Assembly (NCBI GenBank): GCA_020744425.1
Contig: JAGMUV010000012.1
Coordinates: 1,240,001 to 1,304,000, forward strand
Length of the DNA: 64,000 nt
Source of the DNA: Dactylonectria macrodidyma
Lineage: Eukaryota; Ascomycota; Sordariomycetes; Hypocreales; Nectriaceae
Direction: 5' to 3'
Shown here: one piece after another, positions 42,635 to 51,742 of the stretch
How positions within the stretch are numbered: position 1 is the stretch's first letter
Layout: each line of letters begins with the position of its first letter
Program-made: the position numbers and the translations under genes
The notes under the pieces: generated by a model
The model's input: the letters and a program-made list of their open reading frames with translations, nothing else
Database searches by the model: none
What the model was told of the DNA's origin: nothing

Positions 42635-44805
42635 CCATCCGGCACCACCTAATGGACACCCCCACCTAATACACCACCAAAAATTTGACCCTCCCATACA
42701 AAATCCAATTTTTGATGTACACAAAAACAGGCCCAATCCTCAATCAATAAACGATGCTTTGGAGAAGGCTTCTAGAAATTTAATCAAATTTTACTCTCTG
42801 CGTGGTTTTTTGACCTCCCGACCGCTCCGTGTGCGCTGGCAGTGCTTTGTTACGACCATAAAGTCCTCATTTTCGTCCTCTGACCTGACACCCACCTCAA
42901 TCACCGACTCGACCTCCTCATCCACATCCACCTCTATTTCTGCCTCCTTTGAGTCATGAAGAGCTTCTCCAGCCGCTAGAGCCTCCGCTAGAGCCATGAA
43001 TCGTCGGTTCGGGTTCGGTACCGTCTTTCTTTTCTTCCCTCGCCGCACCTGGGCCATCTGCTCTTCGAGGCCAGTAATCCGCGAATTCTGAACGGCCACC
43101 TTCATCTCTAAAGCTTCCAGCCCCTTTGCGATCTTACTGTACTTCCGTCTGGTCGGTCGACTTCGGTGTTTGGCCATATCCCTCACTTGCCGGCTCGTTT
43201 TCAGCGTATCATCTGAGTGCAGTTAAGTAGGGCTCGGCGTCTTGAACTCTTCCAGCAGTTTTTCTTTGTCCGGTTGAATTTCCGGATGTATTAAAGCTTT
43301 ATGACGGTTTATAGGCCAATTTCCAGTAAACCTCCAGCCGGACAAGATAATCTCCTTCCTCATGCCCGCCTCCCTGGCTTTCGCGTATGCCCGAATAAAG
43401 TTGACTTTGTCAACTGGTGCAGAATCGGTCAAACTAGCCAGCTTTTGGAGTTCTTTCCGATACGCACCTTTGATGACATTAAAAATTCCATTATCTAACG
43501 GTTGCAAACCATGGGAACAATGTGCTGGTAGGTAACAGCAGTAGACATTGTTCAGAAAGCACGTGGCCATCCACTCGTCCTGCCTGCTCGTTAGCGACCC
43601 TATAGCGGGTGACTCCGTGGCGAAAACCCCAAAAGGCTCACCTGCGCATGGCTCCCGTGACCGTCAAGGATAATAAGTCTCGCATCCGATGCATCACGAG
43701 GCTCTGTTTGAGGTAGATAAACGTCCTTCAACCACTCGAGAGCTATATGGTTGTCGGTCCAGCCGTTCGGTGATGTGATGTAGCGCCAGTCCGCTATCAA
43801 TTCGAATTCGTTAAGAAACCACTGCTTCTGCAGCTCTTTTCCTTTAAAGATAATTCCCGGTTTCAAAGCGCGACCAGTTGCGGTGACAGCCTCAATGAAC
43901 GAGGTCCAAGTGCGCGACTGGGTGCCTTTCAACATCGCCTTCTTCTTCGGGTCAGAGCTCCCGATTACGAGGCTGTCCAAGCCTTATGGACAACCAATTA
44001 GTTATGACCTACAAAAACCCATAGGGAACTTATAGAGGACTTACCGAAACCCGCCATTATGCCGCCCTCGTCTACGTTAACTGTGTTCTCAGGCTTGATC
44101 CAGCCGTCTTCCGTCTCCCGGATATCGAAGTACCAATTGACCGCCTTTGGTGTAAAACCGTTAAATCTGGCGGCTTCCTGACGGTTTCCAAGCTTGGTAG
44201 ATAGTTTTGAGTGTCGCTTGATGAAACCTGGAGGTCCAGTTTTTACCCAATGGCTTGTTATCGCCTTGTTGTTGAAGGAGGGCCTCGACACAGGCGCGGA
44301 GTTGGCTGTGCGAGGGAGCATAGCCCAGAGACTCTTGCCGCAGCACCCAACGAACGAGGATCTCCTCTTGGCTCTTTGAAATACGCTGGTGGGCCTGGAC
44401 ACGTTCATTCCTGCTCGCTTGACCGGAAAGTCTTCTAGAAATGGTTGACCGAGGCACTCCACGTTTCTCGGCCGCTCCTGTCTGTGATAGGCCTCTATCA
44501 GTGATATCGAATATACCCTCAGCTACGTCATCTTCGGTATAATTACGGTGAACCATTGCAGAAGGAGTTCCGACAGCAACTTAGGTGAAAACTCGGCTTG
44601 AGTAGATGGAGTCGACTAGGGTGGATGAGGTGAAATGCGAAAAAGATCAAAGGGCTAGAGAATCAGGCCACGAGACGGGACGGGAAAAAGTAAGGCCGAT
44701 ACTAAAATTGCATGAAAAAAGCAATATAGTACAGGCCTTAGTTTGAGAGTACCTTTATTTTTGTCTGAATGCGGTGCAATTGAAAATTTGGATTTTGTAT
44801 GGGAG
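42635..44805 (-). mobile_element. pogo/Fot-like DNA transposon, family II copy P5
   Basis: The 3' end lies at 42635 behind a TA (42633-42634): CCATCCGGCACCACCTAATG, then CACCTAATACACCACC and CCCATACAAAATCC at 42693. The 5' end shows only the inner block of the terminal repeat (ggattttgtatgggag, ending 44805); the outer 55 bp expected from the other end are missing. The missing 3' half of the host element P4 is not found beyond 44805, so this side has been lost by deletion or rearrangement. Confidence 0.78.
42791..44556 (-). pseudogene. pogo/Fot-like transposase of copy P5, nearly complete
   Basis: ATG 44556 (MVHRNYTEDDVAEGIFDITD) starts HTH_psq; the second HTH follows. A one-base change near 44235 shifts the frame inside the W-T-S-R-F segment. 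The DDE_1 core is intact: NVDEGGIMAG, IILDGHGSH and QPLDNGIFN. Introns lie near 43983-44045 and 43590-43640. TAA at 43225-43223 (CCTACTTAACTG) interrupts the C-terminal part, after which the coiled coil and acidic tail are readable to 42791. The DNA-binding and catalytic parts are thus separated by a single frameshift. Confidence 0.82.
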
Positions 44806-44827
44806 GGCAGAGACCCAAACAACTCAA

Positions 44828-44934
44828 CCAACTCAACGGACGACCTATATTGAGTGAATTGGCTTAGTAATCGCCGGCCTCTCGTTGAGTTGATCAACTG
44901 AACGCTTTCGTTGAATGGATTGACGTTGAGTTGG
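44828..44934. mobile_element. 107-bp MITE-like inverted repeat
   Basis: CCAACTCAACG (44828-44838) and CGTTGAGTTGG (44924-44934) are exact inverted repeats around an interior with further GTTGA units. It is non-coding and similar in plan to 26627-26755. It sits next to the damaged end of P5. Confidence 0.5.
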
Positions 44935-45146
44935 TGTGAGGGAACGATCATGTGACTTTCATACTTTATGAATAGTCTCACTTTATGAATATTATGTAAA
45001 TAGCTTAAGTCGGAGTTTTCCTTAGGCGTCTCTTTCTTTACTCGTAAACAATCATTTTACCCAAGTCACACTCGACCTCGTTCGTGCTCTTGTCCTGTCA
45101 CAGTTGGCCTAATTGACGAGATATTCGCGACATGCTCCACCAGTTA
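44935..45146. other. unassigned sequence
   Basis: About 210 bp with nothing recognised; a repeated CACTTTATGAATA-type motif is at 44958-44995. Confidence 0.4.
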
Positions 45147-45672
45147 TTCCCACCCATTCTCTTCTTCTTCTACCAGCTCTCTCGCTCGGCCGAGAAATGA
45201 CGCCATTGACTCTCTTGCGCCCGCCTCGCTTCTGGCGCTGCTCTCGACCTCGATTTGCGTGGGAACGAACAGAGGATCCAGGTCGTCGATTATCTTGGCT
45301 TGTAGCCACGAACGCAGCACTAGACACATCCCGATTATATCGACTTCGAGGCGGCTGCGCAGGGAAGTCACCAATCGACCTGCGGCAGAAAAGAGCCTCT
45401 CACACTCGGCTGACATCGGCTGGATCGTGAGGAAATCAAGAGCCATTCGAGAGAGGCGGGGATATTGAGCTCGGTTATCCTGCCAATATGCGCTGGGGTC
45501 TCGAATATCGGTGTCTGTTGGAACCCAGCTTTGTTGCCACGCCTCGTACTCGTCCCTCGGGGACTCAGGAGTCGCAGAAGACCTCATCCTCGCTGGCGTA
45601 GTCGTAGGCGTCGATAACCGGCTTGATGGCTCGTATCGTGACTGTTCGCAGTATTCCTCGAAGGCATTTTGG
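45147..45672 (-). pseudogene. hAT transposase, C-terminal dimerisation fragment
   Basis: Reading leftwards: WQQSWVPTDTDIRDPSAYWQ, PRLSRMALDFLTIQPMSAEC, ERLFSAAGRLVTSLRSRLEV and GMCLVLRSWLQAKIIDDLD. This is the hAT dimerisation region. The longer ORF that begins at 45782 is a chance fusion with pogo and MULE ends. The N-terminal part is cut at TA 45673-45674, where a pogo terminus begins, and is not found at the far side of that element. Confidence 0.8.
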
Positions 45673-45674
45673 TA

Positions 45675-45728
45675 CCATCCACAACCCCTCTTTCGGCACA
45701 ACCCCTCTTTCGGCAAGCAAAATAAAAA
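45675..45728 (-). mobile_element. pogo family I terminus (54 bp), separated from copy C by the MULE insertion
   Basis: The fragment starts CCATCCACAACCCCTCTTTC after TA 45673-45674 and ends AAGCAAAATAAAAA. The next base is the MULE end. Copy C resumes on the far side of the MULE with ATAAAAAAAGCTCCACC, the expected continuation, with ATAAAAA present on both sides. Its two sub-repeats have the GGC variant of copy A rather than the GCC variant of copy C. Confidence 0.75.
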
Positions 45729-46294
45729 GACAGACTCTATTGATACGCACCCAACTCTCAATTCGTACGCACCCCCCCACATTCAGCCACATACTAGCCA
45801 CAATGCCTCCCGATGTCGCCAACCTTGCAATTCGCCGACAATGACATCTCGTGTGCAGTATTTTCGCGACTGTTAACAACAATGAATTAAGCAATGTTGA
45901 GAAGATAATCAATTGCCAGCTGGCTGCAGGTGCTCCAGTAGTCCTTATAGGGCCGAGTCCTAGATGGTAGGACTTTATAGGACTTAAAAGTCCTAGATCT
46001 CTGACCTCTACACTTTGTTCAAAGAGACTAACTATATAGAGCATTAGAATCCTGTTCAAAGGAGAATAGCAAAAGAACAAGAAGTATACGGAGTAAAACA
46101 GCTTCACCCAGCATCATTGCGTGACCTAACAATAAGCTATCGCCATGGCCTTTCCGATGCCGCCTCCGGCGCTCCCTCCAGGGCTTCCTGAACCCCGTGA
46201 AGCGCTACCAGTCGAATCAGCGGATGAGTGTAGCGATTCCGATGACTGTGACGATTTCCACGGCCCTGACGACTGGGACGGTCAGCCTTGGGAG

Positions 46295-49291
46295 CAGTGA
46301 TCGGAATGGTCTGGTATGGTCTGGTATTGGGGGTCAAACCATACCATACCAACTGCTTACATAATTACCGGTATGGTATTACCGGTAAGACCAATAATAC
46401 CATCAAGGATGCCAAGACTGTTAAGACTGCCAAGAACGATGCTGAAAAGCTATAGAAGGACGAAAGAAAATGTATTATACTACTGGCTAGTGACCCAATC
46501 GTCGTCATTCTCACTGTCCTCACTATCATTGTTCTCCTCAACCCGGGGCTTTCCATACCAAGCCCGGAGACACTCACAGGCCTCTATAATATCTGCCTTC
46601 AGCCTACCACGGCGATCAACTATAGTAAGCTTTGCACTGCTGAAAAGTCGTTCGCACTCATCCGACATGGGCGAAATTGCAAACAGATCCAGAGCGAAGC
46701 GAGCGAGATCTCTTTGGGACTCATAACGGGATAGCCAGTACGCAATGGCCTCATCACAACCTGCTTCATCGTCATGAAGCCGGTCGGTGGAAATGTATTG
46801 TTCATACAAATCAGCTGCAGAGACCGGAGCGTCTATTCGAATACGCTTGTGTTCCCTCTGGCGATCAAATGCTGGGTCAAGATCTCTCTCCTTTCTGACT
46901 GGTGGCGGTAGCATCTCAACAGGATACCTTCCCTTATACTCCGTCTCCCAGAGCTGCTTTACTGCCGTTTGTGCGTTATCAAACCACTTCTGCTTTTCTT
47001 TGCCGGCTTGGAGAACCCATTCTTGCCTGAACCATGCCCACTTTCGATATGGGTCGAGTATTTGAGCAGCATAGTACGCTGGTGGAAGATCAGTATCTTC
47101 AGGATATCGATTCTGCCAGTTCAGCTGCTGGTTGTTGTAATACTCCTCGCATTTTGACCACGCACCATCTGCGCAACCCCGAAGGTACTCCCATGTGAAA
47201 TCATTGTCGTCTTCGGTATCGATATTATCGTAGTGATCCTTTGTCTCATTTATTTCTCGAAGAAGGCAGTCCAAGGTTGAAAACCAGTCGGCTAGCGATG
47301 TCTTTTTGCCCTCGGAGAGCAACGTTGCGGCGTAGAAGTCCTTCAGAGCAAGCTCAATCTTTTCAAGTTCGAACCAGTGCTGTCCATCAAGTTTGAAGTT
47401 CGCAATCCCACGAGAGCCTTTCCCAGGCACATGGCGGGCTGAGAAGATCTCCAAACGTTCCCGAACATTCAATGCCCGTGTAATTGAATGAAACCACGAA
47501 TTCCAGCGTGTAGAGTTGTTCCGGATAAGCTCGAGTCTATCGAATTCGGCGAGATCTCCACCAATAATTATTGCAGCAAACTCCTCACGGCGTTGCGGGG
47601 TAAGCCTAATGTATCGTACGAGGTTGTGAAGCCGACCTAAACACCCAAATTTTTTCCAGAGCTCTTCCACCTTCGTATAGTCTCCGCGTTGATAGTGCTT
47701 TTCGAGCTTCGCTAGATACTTTTCACAGTCCCGACCCATGAGGAATGCCTGGCAGCAGAGATTGATAATATGGCCCAAGCAACGAAGCCGGCGATGGCGG
47801 CGTTGCTTTGGCGTCATCCATGGGCAGAGCTCCGTGAGTATGAACTCAACAGCGGTATCATTCGACGAGGCATTGTCCAGCATGAAGTACCCAATCTGAT
47901 CTCCGCCAACATCATATTCTCTTAGCAAATCAAGAATAACTGACGCAATATTCTCGCCTGTGTGTTCGCCGTACACACGTCGTATACCCAAGACGGTAGT
48001 TTGTCGCTTGCCAGTACTGTCGATCCACATGGCGATAACCCCAAGAACAGCGTAAGGGTTTGGCGAAGTCCAGAGATCAAAGGAAATGGAGATTCTACTC
48101 CGCGCCTGCCGGAGTTCCTCCCTGAGCCGTTGCTTTTTCGACCGAAAAGCGTCCATAACCCAACTTCGGATGGTTTTCGCTGCCTTTGGGAGATGGTTGA
48201 GAAGTGCCGGATTCAAAAAGAATAGTAGTTCTCGGAAATACTGGTGTTCCAATTGAAAGAAAGCAATGTGGCAATACACGATCCAACGAACTAGGAGCTC
48301 TTTGAACTTTTCAATTGAGTCTTTCCAGAAGAAGGTATTGGTAGCAGCCGCGCTCTTCTGCTGCTCCAGTACAGACTTCCGTGTCGGACTATGTTTCTTG
48401 ACACCACTCTGGGGATCAATCTGGTGCTTCTGTTCAAGATGGTTTCTCACTCCAGACGTGCCGTTGATAATAAATAGCTCCTGCTTATGCTTTCCGGCTG
48501 CACACTCGTGGCAGTAGTACACCTCTTTCTTATCACTGTCTCGGATGTAGCGAATACCATACTTCCATACATGCGATGAGCCTAGACGGGCTGCCTTTGT
48601 GGTCTTTGCACGGTTCAAGTACTTGATGTTGTCTTGCACGAATTCTTTCGGAGGCTCGGGATACTGAAGAGGAGCAGGTGGTGGCGTCGAGGCAGGTGGT
48701 GTGGGAGCAGGCGATGGTGTAGGAGTCTTGGAGGATAATGGGGATGAACCTGTAGCCAAAGAGGACGGCGAGGTTGGAACCGGAGATTCCATAGGTCATG
48801 CCTTTGTCACATTCACTAGCAGGTTGCAAGGTAAGTCATAAGGAAGCTCTTGATTTCTATCTAATGATTGAAAAGGGGTCAGCCGTATATTTGAGCTCAA
48901 CAGGGCCTCCAGGGCCATCTTGTCTCAGAACTTGCTTTTGGGAGACGTAGCTGATACCAATTTCTGACTGGATATTCGGACCTCCGGGCAGCCGGTCTGA
49001 TCAATCGTATGACCCTCGTGACAACCTTAATACCGTAAATGGGTTATGTCTCGTAGGATTGTATGTTCTAAGCCGAGAAAATGTTGACCTTAAGTAGGCG
49101 CTAGCCAGTTTAGTCCATAACCCAGCCGCCTAGCGCCACCAACTCGGCCTATTTTTAGCCTATTTTTAGCCTTACCGGTATGACTTGGTATACCGGTAAT
49201 ACCATGGTATTGAGATTTCTTCAAACCATACCAAGTCTTGGCGGTATATACCATACCAATACCAACTCATACCAGACCATTCCGATCACTG
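46295..49291 (-). mobile_element. hAT DNA transposon, complete (2997 bp), 8-bp target duplication
   Basis: Ends CAGTGATCGGAATGGTCTGG are identical on both strands for about 24 bp. The 8-bp duplication CTTGGGAG is exact at 46287-46294 and 49292-49299. Sub-terminal DNA on both sides is rich in GGTATGGT and ACCGGTA motifs. The single gene inside is intact. These are the marks of a recent insertion of an autonomous element. Confidence 0.95.
46480..48792 (-). CDS. hAT transposase, intact
   Basis: One exon of 770 residues. A Pro/Ser-rich N-terminus (1-50) is followed by a BED zinc finger with Cys94, Cys97, His118 and His123. The RNase-H-like catalytic core has Asp239 (ISISFDLWTSPNPYAVLGV), Asp306 (IGYFMLDNASSNDTAVEFIL), RLRCLGHIINLCCQAFLMG, NNSTRWNSWFHSITRAL and a later acidic residue in the ALKDFYAATLLSEGKKTSL region. 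The C-terminal dimerisation domain reads LDLFAISPMSDECERLFSSA, KLTIVDRRGRLKADIIEACE. An acidic tail ends the protein. It lies fully inside a 2997-bp element with matching ends, so it probably mobilises that element. Confidence 0.93.
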   Translation of the reverse strand: MESPVPTSPSSLATGSSPLSSKTPTPSPAPTPPASTPPPAPLQYPEPPKEFVQDNIKYLNRAKTTKAARLGSSHVWKYGIRYIRDSDKKEVYYCHECAAGKHKQELFIINGTSGVRNHLEQKHQIDPQSGVKKHSPTRKSVLEQQKSAAATNTFFWKDSIEKFKELLVRWIVYCHIAFFQLEHQYFRELLFFLNPALLNHLPKAAKTIRSWVMDAFRSKKQRLREELRQARSRISISFDLWTSPNPYAVLGVIAMWIDSTGKRQTTVLGIRRVYGEHTGENIASVILDLLREYDVGGDQIGYFMLDNASSNDTAVEFILTELCPWMTPKQRRHRRLRCLGHIINLCCQAFLMGRDCEKYLAKLEKHYQRGDYTKVEELWKKFGCLGRLHNLVRYIRLTPQRREEFAAIIIGGDLAEFDRLELIRNNSTRWNSWFHSITRALNVRERLEIFSARHVPGKGSRGIANFKLDGQHWFELEKIELALKDFYAATLLSEGKKTSLADWFSTLDCLLREINETKDHYDNIDTEDDNDFTWEYLRGCADGAWSKCEEYYNNQQLNWQNRYPEDTDLPPAYYAAQILDPYRKWAWFRQEWVLQAGKEKQKWFDNAQTAVKQLWETEYKGRYPVEMLPPPVRKERDLDPAFDRQREHKRIRIDAPVSAADLYEQYISTDRLHDDEAGCDEAIAYWLSRYESQRDLARFALDLFAISPMSDECERLFSSAKLTIVDRRGRLKADIIEACECLRAWYGKPRVEENNDSEDSENDDDWVTSQ

Positions 49292-51742
49292 CTTGGGAGG
49301 TAGTCTTTCCCTCGGACTCTCCACTTCTGACAACAACCTATGAGTCTTCTGACGAACTCTTTGATGCCCTAAAGGAGTTCTGTATTGAGCATCGGATGGG
49401 TCTCATTACGTTACGAAGTCAAAAGGATAAGGCGAAGACAAGAACGATAAAATATGAGCTTGTCTGTGATAAGAGTCGGTACAATCCAAGGGAATCCACT
49501 GCCAAAATACGGAATACGACTACAACAAAGTTGGCTGCCAACTGCCCGTTCAAGATTATCGTTCAATCTCTCCAGACCAACAATTACGAATGGTCTATGA
49601 GAATTGTCAGTCCTCTTCATCGAGATCACGGCCGATCGAAAAATCTTACCGAGCACTACCATTGGAGAAGGTTGACAGAGGAACAAATGAATCTTCTGGT
49701 AGATCTCTGTTTTGATAAGACGATTTCCTGTCGATCCGTTCATAAGCAACTCTGTCAAAAGTGGCCAAAGATTCCTATTCGCAGAACCGATATTTACAAC
49801 TGGCGATGGAAAGTCAACCAGACCAAACGTCAGGGCTACGGCCCTGCCAACGACTTTGTACGGACGCTCTCTGAGTCGAAAAAAGTCTGGATATGGGGGC
49901 TAGACTGGATTGAGGACGAATTCCGCTTTCGAAATGCCGCTTGGGGATATCACAAAGGTGGCAAAATGTGGCAACAATTCTCGTCATGTCTCCAGATTGA
50001 TGCTACATATAGTACCAACTGCTATAAAATGCCTTTGGTTACTGTTGTGGCCGTATCCTCAGAGAAGACATCCATGCCTATCTGTTATGGTCTACTCAAT
50101 AACGAGCAAGGTGCTAGTTTTGAGTGGTTTCTCAAGCAGGTATCTAGATTCCAACGAGTAGGCATCATCAGTCCCCCAGAGGTCGTTATCACAGATAAGG
50201 ACGATCAATTGCGTAATGCAATCCGGCAAATCTTTCCCAATACGCAACTTCAGCTGTGTGTCTTCCATATCAACAGCAACGTGGTCTTATACATCAAGAA
50301 GTGGTGGAAGAAAGCCAACGACTCACTGGACTCTAATCTGGACGATGATCAAGACAATGCAGACGCAGCTGATGTCCAAGAGCTGGAGCGTGGGAATACC
50401 AAGGTCAAAGACATGAAGAATGCAAAGCTTGGTCCTCTTCCCAAACGAGTATTAAATACTCGTGCCGGTCTGTACCTCCTCTGGAGATATATGGTATATA
50501 CCAGATCGGAAGAAGAGTTCAATCAAGCTTGGAGGCAAATTCAACAGACCTTTCCACACCAGGAGCGAATTCTTAGATATCTCAAGGATACATACTTGCC
50601 CTTGAAGAGAGAATGGGCTTGCTGCTATACTCGCTATTATCGAAACTTCGGATTGATTACTACAGCACCCGCCGAATCAAACCATCATTTTCTAAAGACG
50701 TACCACCTATCCCTTCGGTCTGACCTCCCTGATGTTGAAGCAGCAACGGCTAGTCAGACAGACGATAAACGTCAGCTGTATAAAGACAAAATACAGCGGG
50801 CAAATACCACTATTCGGAACCAGTTCTCGGGAAGAGAATGGCTTGGTCAGTTGCCCTTAACTGTCACTCGTTGGGCATTAGACCAGCTGGACGAGATCCA
50901 CAGGCTTATGGAATCAAGCGAGGTCTCCAAGAAGATGTTGCCACCTTGTACAGGCTCTACGAAAACTCAGTATGGCTTGCCTTGTGCTCACAGGCTCTTG
51001 GAGTTGGCGCTTCAAGACGAACCACTAAAGAAGGAAGACTTGGATCCATTTTGGCATATCAAACGATCACGAGACATTGACGATCCTCTTCTTCAAATAA
51101 AACGTCCTCCAATGGGGATACCTAAGGGTCGACCACGAAATAGCGAACCATTTGGCAACGAACGTGCAATCCCAGAACAACAATTTGCCCCTCAAGGCTC
51201 AACACGAAGTGGCGTGCAGAGGTCAGCGCGTCGAAATTACTCCCAGTTCGAACTAGGACCAACTCTTGACGAGGAAGATGCAGCTGACTTACATGACCAA
51301 CAACCTCTGCGAAAACGGCGTAAGGTTGCTGTTTCAGTAACAACTCAAGCTGCTCGTCAACAGGCAAAGAGACAGGAAGATACGAACAAGCCAATTGAGC
51401 GGCATATTGCTCTTGAAGTGGAAGAAAACCCGGAAATAACAGAGTCGTCGCCTGCAAAGGAAACGGGAAAAGAAAAGGTTGGGGATAGCATCACAGTTGC
51501 AACGGATTAGGAAGTTACCCGGGGAGGAATTTAGCAATTAAGGTAGTTAGTTCAATACTGCCTTAGCACCAAAGGTAGCTGCAATTAAGTTAGGACTAGT
51601 CTTGTCTTATTTTCCATGGTTGTGGGCCGCATTGTTGGAAATGCCGGAGACATAGCTCACGGGGCGATGTCGGAGGCATTGTGGCTGAATGTGGGGGGGT
51701 GCGTACGAATTGAGAGTTGGGTGCGTATCAATAGAGTCTGTT

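Larger units (their letters stand above)
46145..51510 (+). pseudogene. MULE transposase gene, otherwise intact, interrupted by the hAT insertion
   Basis: ATG 46145 (MAFPMPPPALPPGLPEPREA) opens a frame that runs to Trp-Glu at 46294. The same frame resumes behind the hAT at 49300 (VVFPSDSPLLTTTYESSDEL) and is open to TAG at 51508-51510, giving about 787 residues once the insertion is discounted. Domains: FAR1-type DNA binding (about residues 60-150), MULE transposase core with QIDATYSTNCYKMPLVTVVA, VVITDKDDQLRNAI and QLCVFHINSNV, then a SWIM-type zinc motif (CTGSTKTQYGLPCAHRLLEL), and a basic C-terminal tail. No other lesion is seen. A hybrid frame beginning at 49180 inside the hAT end could be read, but is probably not meaningful. 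Confidence 0.85.
45729..51741 (+). mobile_element. MULE DNA transposon (about 3.0 kb) split by a hAT element
   Basis: The ends are inverted repeats: ACAGACTCTATTGATACGCA from 45730 and the same sequence on the minus strand from 51740. Identity is unbroken for about 62 bp, after which the left copy has an 11-bp insertion before the match resumes (ATGCCTCC). A direct repeat ATAAAAA on both sides, inside a pogo element, is a likely part of the usual 8-10 bp target duplication. Removing the hAT (46295-49291 plus one 8-bp duplication) leaves about 3008 bp with a single transposase gene. Confidence 0.85.

Noticed and set aside
45673..45782. 212-residue hAT-like ORF starting at 45782
   Set aside because: Only the part left of 45673 is hAT; the beginning is MULE and pogo terminus read through by chance.
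49180..49299. N-terminus of the MULE protein read from the hAT end
   Set aside because: The stretch is hAT terminal repeat; the true start is at 46145 on the other side of the insertion.
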